Origin: Triglochin maritima | Lineage: Eukaryota > Streptophyta > Magnoliopsida > Alismatales > Juncaginaceae | DNA: 64,000 nucleotides | Direction: 5' to 3' | NCBI GenBank assembly: GCA_963682175.1 | Contig: OY821790.1 | Span: forward strand, 2,492,501-2,556,500 | Shown here: positions 23,371-35,552 of the stretch, in pieces | Layout of the letters: each line of letters starts with the position of its first letter | How positions within the stretch are numbered: the stretch's first letter is position 1 | The notes under the pieces: model-generated | What the model saw: only the letters and a program-made list of their open reading frames with translations | Told to the model about the DNA's origin: nothing | The model's database searches: none | Made by a program: the position numbers and the translations under genes

Positions 23371-23904
23371 AAATAAAGATGTTATGCTTTGGACAAAGTT
23401 TTCGTTTAAATTCTGAACAAGTATACTTTACTTCCCATAAAATATTAATCTAATAAGTATGACCGTATATATCTTGTTATTAGTAAAAAATTATTACTTA
23501 TTTGTAATTGACAACTTTTCAAAATCCACCCGGTATTGTTTATGATTGATATGTAATGTTAAGTACTTATTAATCTGCTAATCTCATAGGAATTTGTAAT
23601 TAGTAATGAATGAGAAAATCTAACCCCAGCTGGTAGGCATCGTTAACTAGTTTTGAACTAGGGTTCGCAATATAGCATCGTTAACTAGTGTAATAAATTG
23701 CATGAAATATTTTACAACAAATAGCTAATTAATGTCATATGTGACACAACCTGTTTGAACAAGACAGTAGGCAAGAGGCGTGTGATTGGATATTGTCGTG
23801 CGTTTCAAATTGTAGTCATTGATTTATCTGAATTTTGGTTATCATTGGTTTATAATTTTATGGTAATATGACTTATTTACTTACCATGAATTCTTCTTTT
23901 TTCA

Positions 23905-24530
23905 GCATGGAAGAATGTGTTTCTGCTCCAATTGTCATTGGTCCTCTCAGTCAAAGTTCCAATCCAACTGATGTTTTTGATAACATTTGTTGAATATGCA
24001 AATCGTCGCTTGTTTGGTTTGTGTGCTGATGGTAATATTGAAAGGATCAATAGTAAACTCAAGGCATTGTTTTTGGAGTATTTAGAGGTAGATGTTGCTG
24101 AAATTGGTAGTTCTAATATGATAACGGAAGAAATGAGTGTTGATGATAGTGACCCTTTCATGGGAGGATTCATAGGATATGCAACCATACAATAACATAT
24201 TGAATTAAGTGCCACGAAATCAGAACTGGAGCAGTATTTAAAGGAGCCGTTATATCGTTTGAATAAGGATGATGAGTCATTTGATATTTTGCATTGGTGG
24301 AGTCAGCATGGACCTAGGTTCCAACACTTGCAAAATTGGCTCGTGATATCTTGGCAATTCCGGTCACAACAATTGCATATGAATCTGCTTTTAGTAGTGC
24401 ACGTAGGGTCATTGATGATACTCGATCTTGGTTGGGTATGGATGCTGTAGAAGCTTTAATTTCCACAAAAGATTGGTTGCCATTTTTAAATCTTGGTAAG
24501 TTTTATTCTTTTTCGTGTTTAAGTTTTAAT
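23905..24530 (+). pseudogene. hAT transposase, C-terminal remnant
   Basis: The first part (to 24195) ends in a stop. The next part encodes a TKSELEQYL, FDILHWW segment and then, after a frameshift near 24320, RDILAIPVTTIAYESAFSS followed by RRVIDDTRS and EALISTKDWLP. This is the classic hAT C-terminal dimerisation domain. The catalytic N-terminal two thirds and the BED finger are missing, so the protein is non-functional. Confidence 0.88.
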
Positions 24531-25194
24531 TTCTATTTCATTTTTATGTCTTTACTCACTTGATATGATTTTTTCATGATAGGTGAAATTGACAAAGATG
24601 ATTGATTTTGGATTTAGTAAGAAAAGTTGAAGATGACTTTGAATTTCAGCATCAGAATGAAGTGTTGGAAATGGAACTTTGAATTTTATCTTGAAATTTG
24701 TCTTAAGTAATTTGTACTTTAAGCTTTTGTTTGCAAAAAAAACTTGTATTTATATTCGTATTTTTGTATGATGTTAAAACTTAGAACAATGATTTGTGAT
24801 GTTAAAGCATGGATCGTTCTTCATATTTTGTGGTGATGTTAAAACTTAAAAGATTGTTAGTTTGTTATATGGATTTGTGTTATTGTGTATCATTATATGA
24901 TTATATCTTAGGTGTAAAAACAAATTTTTAGGGGGATCATTTTCACATGAATTAGGATATTTGGGTATTATTGTGTCAAAAAATTGGAACGGATATCTGA
25001 ATCAGATAATGATTTTAAATACGGATATTTATATCCGGATATGGATAATATCCGTATTCTATCCGTATCCGACGGATTCTAAAATGGATATTCAATTTAA
25101 TACGGATCCGGATACGGATGTAGCATTTGTTCCGCGGATACGGATATTGGTAGATCCGGTCCATATTCGCTCCGTTGACAAAATCATTTCGTGT

Positions 25195-25290
25195 TCCTCT
25201 AGCACGACACAAACATGACACGAAACACGAAATCTTTAAACCAAAATACGGATTTTTCGTGTTGTATTTTGATATTCCGTGTCAAATTGT
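25195..25290 (-). repeat. Right arm of inverted repeat flanking the hAT region
   Basis: Reverse-complement relative of 21085-21175 (words 'gtgtcaaattgtcgg', 'aaaccaaaata', repeated 'cacgaaacacgaaa'). Confidence 0.5.
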
Positions 25291-25295
25291 CGGGT

Positions 25296-25482
25296 ATAAT
25301 CATTACCCTAATTAAACATCTATACTAAGACACATGTGTACAATCTATAAAATTAAGAATTACTAAAACTAAACGTAAAAGGGGTTAAGTTAAGTTAAGT
25401 TAAGATGAAATTAGAGGGGTCAATAAAAAAGGTCGGCTTTAACAGCTCAAAACCCTAAACCTTTTCTAGGGTTTCCGAATCC
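25296..25482 (+). promoter_or_regulatory. PRMT3 promoter/5'UTR region, duplicated at 21313
   Basis: Immediately upstream of the PRMT3 ATG. It ends 'ctagggtttccgaatcc', typical of a plant 5' leader. No TATA box was assigned. The proximal part is shared with the truncated copy on the far side of the hAT, so only about 190 bp of original upstream sequence remains attached to the intact gene. Confidence 0.5.
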
Positions 25483-28400
25483 ATGGATTTCTCCAAATTC
25501 CCTCCGCCGTCGTCCTCGTCGGAGGAGGAAGAGGTCGGCGGATGGGACGACTGGGAGGAGGGGTCCCACCGCGAGTGCCTCTGCTTGTTCTGTGACAAGA
25601 AGTTCTCCGACGCGAGGAATTTGTTCGAGCACTGTGGTTGGGAGCATGGGTTCGATTTCGGGAGGGTTGCGGAGGAGCAGGGATTGGATTTCTACGGGAA
25701 GTTCAGGTTCATCAACTACGTCAGGGAAAAGGTGATCAAGCCTTTTAGTCAATGTCGTGATATTCCAAATTGTTTGTTTTTATGGATTTGTATTGATAAT
25801 ACAAAGTGATTCGATGGTAACATTGGTTTTGTAGCTTTCCTGAAAGTTTTTTTCGACTTTGGTAAAACATTGTTTTTTACCAATGTTTATGATGAGGAAA
25901 AACTTGACAAATTTCGAGGTGATCAAGCATTTTAGTCAATTTTGTGTTGTTCCAAATTGTTGCTTTTAATGATCTGTATTGATGGTATGGAGCGATTCGA
26001 AGTAGTAAAATGTTGTTTTTTAAGCTTTTCCAAAAGTTTTCCGTTCTTTCATGATTTTTTTTTGTAATGACTTTGATTTGGTTGGAATGCAATCACATAC
26101 TAATGTAATTTGATTTGCAGGTTAACAACAACAAATATTGGAGGTTGGGGTCAGATTTTAGTAAACATGATTGGGAGTCTGAACGATATTTGAAGCCTTT
26201 CTTGTTGGATGATGCACTCTTGCATTGTTTTGCCGATGACGAATTTGATGAAGATGAGGGATGTAGTGTGCCCATTGATGAAGAAGAGCTGGCCGGGTTA
26301 ATTAAAACCATGGACATTGGGGAAGGCTCGAGTTGCTCCCCTTTGGAGCTCAATGACATAAATGGAGTTGTTGAGGAGGCTGCTCCAGTTAATGGAGTTG
26401 CTAACAAGCCTGATCATTTGAAAGAAGATAATTGCTCTTCCCAACGTACACTAGATGGGAATGATAAACAACTAAAACTTGCTTTTGCCAATGTTGCTGC
26501 AAAAGATTTGAAAAATGTAAATGAGTACTACTTTGGTGCCTACGGTTCTTATGGTATACACAGGGAGATGATAAGTGACAAGGTAAATATCTTGATTGCA
26601 GTTTTTTTCTCTAGACAAATGGTTAACGTACTTGTTAAATTTAAATTGATATTGAATATTAGATGTACAATCTGAAAAGAATCATAATATTATATTATCA
26701 GTGTTATAATCTCCAATTTTCCTGGTGGCAAAGTTACCTCCCAAGTTTGAGGTTCTTAATTGAAGATATTGTTGTTGGATGTACATGAAAACATTAAACA
26801 GATGTAACCTAATCCTTATTTCACTAGCTTCTTTCTTGCATTGACACAATTTCACTAGCTTTGAAAATAAATATATTTGAGTTTATATTATGTTCAGCAG
26901 TATTAAAAAGTTAAATGTCCTTTTGTTCTTAATTTTTCTTCAGTGTACTTGTTGCATGTAGGTAAGAATGGATGCATACAGGGGAGCCATCTTAAATAAT
27001 CCTTCGCTTCTGAACCAGGCAACTGTGATGGATGTTGGTTGTGGCACGGGAATTCTTAGGTATTTTCCATAAACGTTTCTTAGTTTTAATTTCTGTATAT
27101 ACAAAAGAATTAACATATCCATGTTCAATATGTATAAGCTGGAAGGCTGACACTACTTGACAAAATTAAATTTTCTGATTTCATCACATTGAATGCTTGT
27201 TTATTGAAATGCATTCTGAAAACTGTATTGTGCTACTAAATACTTTTATTATGATTCCGACTTGTGTTTCGGGTTTTGGATATCATGCACAACAATTCTA
27301 TAGTTGCACTATATAGAGACTGTGTGTTATATCATAAAGGAATAACTAATGAAATATATTATTTTGGACTGACCAACTGAGAGAATGCTGATTAGTGGTT
27401 ACTTATTGTTAGCCGGAACTTGTAAGTCCAGAAAAAATGTTCTATTTTCTATCATCGAATGTTGTGTTATGTTTTTATAGTAAAATTACTTATAATGTTT
27501 ATAGATAATAAGTTCCTGCAGTCTTTTTGCTGCCCAGGCTGGGGCATCAAAGGTCTTTGCTATAGAAGCAAGCAAGAAAATCTCCAGCATGGCTAAGCAG
27601 GTAGATGCCAGTGTTTGTTAGTTTTTGAATTTACCTTGTCAAGTTTAAAGTTCTAACATCATCCAAACTGTTAACATCGATGTAGATTGTAAAGCACAAT
27701 GGCCGATTGGCAGACGAGATGCAGAGTAAAGAAGACCAAAAAGGAGTAATAGAAGTGGTGCAGGGCATGGTTGAGGATCTTGACAAAATTATGAAGGTTC
27801 CACCCCACAGCATCGACGTGCTTGTGAGTGAGTGGATGGGCTATTGTTTGTTGTATGAAACTATGCTTGGTTCAGTTCTCTATGCTCGTGATCGTTGGTT
27901 GAAACCTGGTGGTGCTATTCTTCCGGACACTGCAACTATAGTATGGCCCCTCCTCATTTTCTCAAAATTGTGCTTGTCTCGGGGTTTGAATTTTGTAGTT
28001 AGATTTTTTCCTCAGTTTGTTGCAGGATTTGGCAAAGGCGGAACCAGCATCCCTTTCTGGGAAGATGTATATGGGTTTGATATGTCCTGCATTGGAAAGG
28101 AACTTCTAGAGGATGCCGCACGTGTTCCCATTGTCGATGTTGTCAACAGTAATGACATTTTGACAGACTCGGTTACTGTCCAGGTATATATTTTAATATT
28201 ATGGACATTAGACATACAATTATAGATTGTTGTGTAGGTGGCTACATATAAATTTAATCTTTATATTGAAAATTTTATGGCCTAATCTAACTTGTCTACC
28301 ACATGAATTGTCGTTTTGTGATTGGTCTCAATCATGCAATCAACATTGATATTGTCAGACTGATAAAAAAACAGAGAATGATCAATACCCGACAAGTAAT

Positions 28401-29230
28401 TCTACAGAAAACTACAATCTAAAAATGTACCTTACTATGGTTGTGCTCCCCAAGGATGACTTTTTTGAGGTTGCACCGATAAAAGAAACCCATGGTGCAT
28501 GAAATAGTATAAGTCGCTTTTAGTTGTCATGAAAAAAAATACATCGACAATTGTGTTTAGCATATTGTTGTTGAATTACTTTGTCTTCCCGATAATAAAA
28601 GAACATTGTCTTCAGGAAGAGGATAAAAGAAGAGAAGGTCCTGACGAAGTATAAGTAATCCAATTAATGTTTTGATCAAAGTCTTAAAATTTGAATTGCA
28701 TAAAATGACATGGGATCTCATTTTTTCTGTACTCCCACTTTTGATGATTATTTATGGTATCTGCTGCTTGTGTTCAGACTTTCGATATGGCAACAATGAA
28801 GCCAGAGGATGTGGATTTTACTGCTAATTTTGAGCTGAAATTAAAATCTGCTCCTCAAGAGAACTCATCATGTGTAGTCAAAGGCATCAACTGGTGTTAT
28901 GGAATCGTATTGTGGTTTGAGACTGCGTTCACAAGCAGGTTCTGTAAGGAGATGCCAACAGTTCTGTCGACATCGCCATACGGTCCCAAAACTCATTGGT
29001 CTCAAACCATCTTCACATTTCAGCAGCCCATAGCATTAACACCATCGGATTGTGTGTGTCAAGAGTCCACCGTCGTTGGTACAAAAGCCTGCCCTGCAGT
29101 CCGTCTTGAGTCTCGCATTAGCATTGCGAGGGCTTTGGTTCATCGCAGCATAGACATATCGTTGGAGGTAACTGGTGTAGACGCAAATGGGCGGAAACAC
29201 GGTTTTCCCATTCAGGTTTTTAATCTATGA
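25483..29230 (+). CDS. PRMT3: Protein arginine N-methyltransferase 3, seven exons, complete
   Basis: Transfers methyl groups from S-adenosylmethionine to arginine. PRMT3 is the zinc-finger type I enzyme, known for acting on ribosomal protein substrates in the cytosol. Exons: 25483-25731, 26121-26582, 26962-27059, 27522-27600, 27686-27940, 28016-28183, 28778-29230. Total 1,764 nt, 587 aa, all GT..AG. Domains: acidic N-terminus; C2H2 finger C34, C37, H50, H55; linker; SAM motif VMDVGCGTGILS (260-270); double-E loop SEWMGYCLLYE with E345 and E354; THW loop at 509-511; beta-barrel to the C-terminal FNL. Length fits plant PRMT3 (about 600 aa). Every catalytic signature is present. An antisense frame at 27631-27813 is a shadow. 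The gene lies head to head with TRAX, separated by the hAT insertion. Confidence 0.95.
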
Positions 29231-32200
29231 CTATTAGATCTGGAAATATAGTCAAGTAATAGACCATCCTTTGTTGTAACATTATCATAATTATTAAATT
29301 GTTGTTTTAGTTACAACCTAATTTAATGGTCTTTTTGACGGTTACAACTTTTTCAGAGTTTTGGAAAGGGTGTTATAAATGTTTGCAGATGCTTGAATTC
29401 ATCGACGTTTCAAGCTGTCGTGTAGTATGAGTAAAGCCTGAACTGTTAAAATTATATCACGCCTTATTATTCTTGGGAAATTACAGTTTATTTTCATGAA
29501 AAAATTCCTTGAATTCAAAATTCTCGTTTAAAAATCCTCTGATGTACTACCACTGAACTACTTACCCTTGTCAAGTTTTTTTTCTTCAGCACTTGAGAAA
29601 CAAACCTTTACCACCACTAAAGACATGATACAAGACTACAAACATCAACATGTAAATCATTCTTGAATTGTGTCTAAATCATATGAAGGATTCATAAAAC
29701 ATTTAGGCATCAACACGTCAATATTTGTAGATTCATATTAATATGTCAACATGTGGGTTGCGTCGTGAATTCATGTCAAGGGGGTCAAAAATGATTCCAA
29801 ATTCCAACTTCATTTGGGTGGTCATGGAAGACTCCTCCTGATCTTTTACTCAGAGGCTCAAATATAACTGTGTTTCAGTTCTTTCCCAGGGGAATAAAAC
29901 GATAAAAGAAGTGAAATACAAATATACAAATAATATGAAACACGAAAGAAGTTTTTCTTGTTTTTTCACCAAATGAGAGTAATTGTGAAACAAAATTTGG
30001 TTAAGAAAAATGAGAAAGTATGCAATTCCACTCATGTAATTTTTTTTTTTACTTTGTTCTGAATTGTTAGATAGAATATGGTAGGCAATGGGTGATATGT
30101 GACCATACTAAATTCACAATTTATTCCTAAGTGCTCAAGTAACATAAGATCCTAATTAATAAACTCGAAAACAATATTGATTTGTAGAATTGTTCTTTAG
30201 CTTGTACCTGATTCAAAGCTTCTTTAAATATTCCAATTTAATCCTTTTCACTTCCAAGAGTTTATATTGAGATTCAGTAGATTTTCTTTTATGCTTGATT
30301 GCTCTTTATATAGACTTATAATCATTGCAGTTCAAATATTTTCTATATGTTTGATGTGATTCTCATCTAAATAACGCATCTCAACTCAAGCAAATATATA
30401 GTGTTTTATTTATTATCTGTTATCATCAAAATCAGTTGTATTTAGGTTTTGCAAATTCCAACAGTAAACACATAACATTACATATAGTGATGTTACCCAC
30501 ATCCATTTTTACATAAATTAAATTATATATATGCTTTCATACTAAAAGAGTGATCTTTGCAAGAAAAAAACATAAAAACAAACTAGATTTTATGTTCATT
30601 GTTAATGGAGAGATCTAAGAACTGAAAATTACTTGTTTGGTTTGAGTTTTTGAGCGATTTTTTAGTACCTTCTAAAATTTATGATTAAGAAGCATTAATA
30701 GAAGATCAAGGTTTGATTCAGTTCTCCTAATTATGATAATTATATCGTCTGTTGCAAAATCTGAGCAGCTGTTGGGATTAATAACTGAGTATGGCCTGCC
30801 TGTTATATTAATAACCAAACATGTGAGTCCGAATTTTACTTCCACTTTTTTACCTAAATGGGAACTCAAATAACTGAACTAAATATAGGTTCTAAATGGT
30901 CCTAAGTAAGTTCTAGAGGTGGGTGAATAGATCAAATGCAATAAAGCAAAAAATTACATAATCCATATCATCAGATCAATGGAACCAAAATTTACTTTCG
31001 AACACATTCTGAGATGTTCAGCTCAAACTACATTTCAATTACCTGATACATTCCTGATTACACATCAAATTTTAGCAAGTTTCCAAAACTCAAATCACAA
31101 TTTCGATCCCAAAGCTAAATGGAACACATCATATCGAGGTGATCCATCAGTCGTTCTGCGCATTCTTGGATATCTTTAACTTTGAAACACCACAGACTCC
31201 ATCTGAAAATGAAACAAAATTAGTATATTCAATCTGTCCGTCGAAAACTAACCGATTAGAGACAAGTCATAAGATGATGATGATTCAGTGACTTATCTAT
31301 CATCATGAAAAGAACTAATAACACTAATGACAAATCTTATTGTGTATTGGCGAAAAGGAAACGATGAAATCTGAACATGGTTAGGATAATCTTCGTGAAG
31401 TAAATGTTGTGGGTATGTTTGCACCCTGCTATAGGCCATGTTCGATATGTGTATGAAATCATTCACCTGCAAAATTTGACCATGCTCGTTATATTATTCG
31501 TGAAATTGTTCACCGGCATAAACGAAACATTTTTAAATCTCAAACGGTCGATACGATCACTCAACTCATACGTAACAAATACCATATAACATTTGAAATT
31601 CACTCACTAAACCGTGTTCACAATCACAAGTTCTGAAGATACTTTCGCTAATTCATGGCTGAGCAATACTTTAACAGACTAAAATGTTGTTTATAGTATG
31701 GGCAAGACATTTTACCAAAAAACTACGTGTTCAAATAATCTATTAATAAAAAATTTACGTGGTCGATTATTACGATCACATTTTATGAATTCATATTCCT
31801 TAAACTAATCAGTCGGCAAAATATGATCATATCCAACATCACTTAACCATTTCAAGATGATTGGGAGACAAAACCGTTGGACCCAAAGTCCTAATGCCCA
31901 ATTATAGGTGACTTGACTAACATAATCGATTTGAGTAGGGTAGCCTATTAAGGAACACATTAAGATAAAGTGGTAGTGAAGTATATTATAATGAGTTATG
32001 AGGTGTGCTATATAATGGATTTCGGGGTTGCAACACAACACTACAGTTATCCTTGTGTGATCGCGATTTCAGGATTTCAGGCTTTATAGAACAATTCATG
32101 TTTATAGAACTCGACAAGGCAAACAAAGTGCAACCCAAGTGTTGAGTTCTATATACTTAAGCACGACAAAACAAAGTACCGAGTGCTATAAACTGGAAAA

Positions 32201-32390
32201 CTTGAACTCGGCATACAAAGTGCAAAGTTCATTGTTACAGAACACGATAACCCTAGTGTCGAGTTTTGTTTAAACAAATTTGGAATTCCAATCACTAATT
32301 CGACGATAAGTCATTTTCCGTTAAAAAAATAATTCGAAGACATACATCAAATGAAAATCACAGTAGTAAAACCCAAAATTGGGAAGATAT
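29231..32390. other. PRMT3 3' flank and AT-rich intergenic sequence
   Basis: No credible coding region in about 3 kb. Short frames of up to 78 codons lack domains. Around 32100-32260 there are repeated 'cgagt..tata' phrases of unknown nature. Confidence 0.5.
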
Positions 32391-32689
32391 ACACTAAACA
32401 CAAACAACCACAATAAAACCAAAATAATATCCACAAAAACAACTAGTTAAACATTTTGAAATCATAACTAAACTAACACTAATATAGTAATATCGTTTCG
32501 TATTGAAATAACAATATTTTTTTAATACAACCAAATATCCTAGGACACGTCCTATACTATGGCCGCGACCACCACATCGTCGGGCATTTGCAGTCTCTCC
32601 CGTTTCTTGAGTAAGACCCCATCTCCACCTTTTGCAGTACGTAGCTTGAAAATCATCAATCGTAGCGTAGGGTCGTGCACACCAAAGCA

Positions 32690-33120
32690 TCATCTTCTTC
32701 TTCCACCGGATCCTGACTCAATCGTAGTGTAGGGTCGTGCACACCAAAACATGCCAGAAAGGTCATCTAGATCTGCAATAAAACATCTAGAACAAAAACA
32801 TGCCAGAACGTATCCTTCAGCTTCACACTGAGTATCGTGGAGCCTTCCTATATCACTATGTGTATTTTGTGGAGTTCCTCGTGGACCTGTAGCAAAAGTT
32901 GCATTAGTAAAATATCAATTAGAAGTATTAAAAAAATGCAATCGCAAAGCAGAAATTAAAGTCATACCATTTATCATTTTCTCCTCGCCCGTGGTTAGTA
33001 CGTCACCGGTTAAGAAACTGCAATATTTTATACAATCCACCATATTGTAATGTTCCAATAGCATTCCATATATAATCAATAGCTGTCTTCTAGACTGGTA
33101 CCCAACATTGGAAGCTGGGC
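32690..33120 (-). pseudogene. Unrecognised coding relic, copy 1 of a direct duplication
   Basis: The stretch is similar to 33300-33665 (shared 'gtagggtcgtg', 'tattttgtggagttc', 'tgttccaat', 'cccaacattggaagctg'). On the minus strand it translates in pieces, including a YIEKIMPSFQCWVPV segment and KTAIDYIWNAIGTLQYGGL, with in-frame stops. The piece between the copies (33120-33300) reads ADEEILIEVNSGSNRCQLAG on the same strand. I do not recognise the family. The broken frames and shared exon-like blocks suggest a duplicated gene fragment. Confidence 0.45.
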
Positions 33121-33299
33121 ATGATCTTTTCTATGTAAAAAAGGGCATTTACACCAGCCAATTGACATCTGTTTGACCCTGAGTTGACTTCAATAAGTAT
33201 CTCTTCATCGGCTATGGAGAAGACCAAATTGCTGCATTAACCCGGTCCGAACAATGCATTACCACCTCCCCAAAGTTGATAAACTAGCTCAACCGTATT

Positions 33300-33700
33300 T
33301 ATGAATCTTTTGTACCGTAGGGTCGTGGGCACAAAAACATGTCAAAAAACCCTTCATCCTATTCTTCAGCTTCACAGTAAGTGTGGAGCCTTCCTTAATC
33401 ACTCCATGTATTTTGTGGAGTTCATCGTAGAACTTGTAAACTTGATGGACATGTAACGAAAGATACATTAGTAAATTATCAAACACATTGCAATTACAAA
33501 GTGGAAACATTTCTCGTTCTCTCCCCACCTGTGGTCGGTACGTCATCGGTTGAGAAATCACAGTATTCTGTACAATCCACCGTACTGTGATGTTCCAATT
33601 GTATTCCATATATAATTGACGGCTATTTTCTGGACTGATACCCAACATTGGAAGCTGAGACTGGATCCAAGTAGATATGAAGCCTTTTCAACGCGTTGGA
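33300..33700 (-). pseudogene. Unrecognised coding relic, copy 2 of a direct duplication
   Basis: Partner of 32690-33120. One open frame of 119 codons (33648-33289) includes VYKFYDELHKIHGVIKEGST. The matching part of copy 1 has stops. An exon-intron pattern is possible (GT/AG near the block edges). Function unknown. Confidence 0.45.
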
Positions 33701-34164
33701 GAAGATCACTAACTTTTAGGGGCAACATCAAGACTTCCACATTGGAAATCTACATAAATGAGTTGGATACACAGGAGATGGATCAAGTGACGTGCGTTGG
33801 TTTTTTGGCTAATACTCTTTAATCCTATTGATGATGATAGCCTATCAATTTAAATACATGTTAATCTACAATGAGTAGCATGAGAACTTCCCTTATCTAA
33901 TAGCTCCTCCTATTTAATAGCTCCCCTACCTATATCAGTAATCATGGTATATAGATATCTCTCCCCCTTTGACATAATAAAAAAATAGTCATGAATCTAA
34001 CATATAATTAAAACATATCATGACAATGGAATGGAAGCACAATATGTATGCCCAAAAAAGAGACAACAATGTAAGATAGAGTCATTTAAATACACATCTA
34101 ATATGATAGTTATATATATATATATATCCAAAAGTCAAAGTTCAAAAAGATTAAGAGAGCTACC
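33701..34164. other. Spacer with retroelement-like internal words
   Basis: Contains 'ctcccccttt gacat'-type words also found near the purine tract of the gag-only elements, and a (TA)n run near 34114-34128. No gene. Confidence 0.4.
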
Positions 34165-35552
34165 TGTAGGATCTAACTAGCCCTAGAATTAGTCTAAAGG
34201 AGGGTGAATAAACTAAATGTACTCTTAAAAACTTAAGCAAGTAATACAATAGAACAATAATAATATAAAGTCAGAGAGTGAGAAATGCAAATCACAACAC
34301 TGATGTATAGAGGTATAAATTCCCAAACTGGATCCTAGTTATCTCTTACAAATTGCTCCTTCTTGAGCAACTTCGTGTTTTCCACTAATCCGTCTTCCCG
34401 TTCCGGACTGGGAGATCTTGCCTTTACACTTCAAGCTTGCGAATACCCTAGCCAAGGTTGAACCACCTTCTCACAATCTGGGAATAACATCACTCCGGAA
34501 GCTATTACAACACTTTGTAGAAGATTTCTGATAAACACTTCTAATCTCAAGCACTTGAATGATTGGTGAAAGAAAAGAATGATTCAAGTGAAAAGATTAA
34601 TCATAAAGAGAAGTTTTAGAGCATAAGTAAGCAGTATGAATATGAGTTCTATGGAGAAAGGGTTGATAACTTTGTAAAGTTATTCTAGGCTCTATATATA
34701 GGACATAAACTTAATCTAGACGTTGAGATTGATCTGGTAAAGATTTGTGTAAGATACATAAAACAGAAAAGGGTAAAACTCAAATCTGGACACCAACGGT
34801 CAATCGGTACATGCAAAGTGGTCGACTGTTATCTTATAAATAAGAAAATGTTTGAGCTGAAGTACAAGCCGGTCAAACCAGTAAGGCTAGAACATGAGTG
34901 AACGGTCGAACATGGTATAAAGGCGATCGACCGTTCTGAAGGTTTTGGCAAGGAAAATAAAAAAGAAACGAGGTAACGGTCAAACACCACAGGAATCATA
35001 TCCAACCGAAAATATCAGGAACTTTTCAAGCACATGTTCGTCTACATCTGGTCGACCACCGTCGCATCGTTCGATCGGTGACCAAAAACAAATTAGGGGT
35101 TAGGTGAAATATATGTATACAACCATTGTAGAATATGACAAGTATAACAATTATATTAAATAAGTACGAGTGCAATGGTCGAACCAAAATAAATTTTTGG
35201 TCGACCGATTTGCACACTACTCACGACTTCAAACAACATGCTAACAATTGAATTGGAATGATAGATCAGTTGACCATTTTAAATAGGAACAAGAGTCTAT
35301 TAATTCAGTCAAACCAGATAGTCTACCGATCGACCGAATGTAGTAGAAACTCTGTTCCAAAGAGAATTTCTATGTGTAATCGGTCACATAAGAGAGTCGG
35401 TTTGATATGAAATTTTGTATGAGACTTATATAGGTTTTCTATGGACCATGCATTGTAAATCAATAAGAGTTCAAGCCCTAAGTTACATTTGAATCCTAAG
35501 TACAAGAAACATAAATCTTATACTATTCTTTAACTTTGATTTCTTGTCTTGT
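34165..35552 (-). repeat. L1-family LTR, reverse strand
   Basis: Read on the minus strand it is a relative of 1-1330 and ends TGTAGGATC at 34165 in plus coordinates. The R/U5 leader (about 34300-34520) and a degraded palindrome-rich U3 (34800-35340) are visible. It is interrupted on the right by the L2 LTR. Confidence 0.65.

Larger units (their letters stand above)
21812..25180 (+). mobile_element. Decayed hAT (Ac-like) DNA transposon
   Basis: The left end reads TAGGGGTGTCA, a typical plant hAT terminus, followed by subterminal repeats of the 'atccgtattcg' type (21815-22010). The right side has the same subterminal words in 24980-25165 and ends in a damaged terminus (TTGACA at 25175-25180). 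AAATC occurs before the left end (21807-21811) and after the right remnant (25181-25185), a possible remnant of the 8-bp duplication. The interior holds a broken transposase and a nested MITE. Confidence 0.75.

Noticed and set aside
24961..25218. Possible telomere-like or satellite repeat
   Set aside because: The repeated words are hAT subterminal motifs in irregular spacing and orientation, matching the left end of the same element.
25015..25221. Tyr/Ile/Arg-rich repetitive frames near the hAT right end
   Set aside because: Caused by the ATCCGTATCCG subterminal repeats of the hAT element.
27631..28215. Minus-strand frames over PRMT3 exons 5 and 6
   Set aside because: Antisense shadows of conserved methyltransferase exons.
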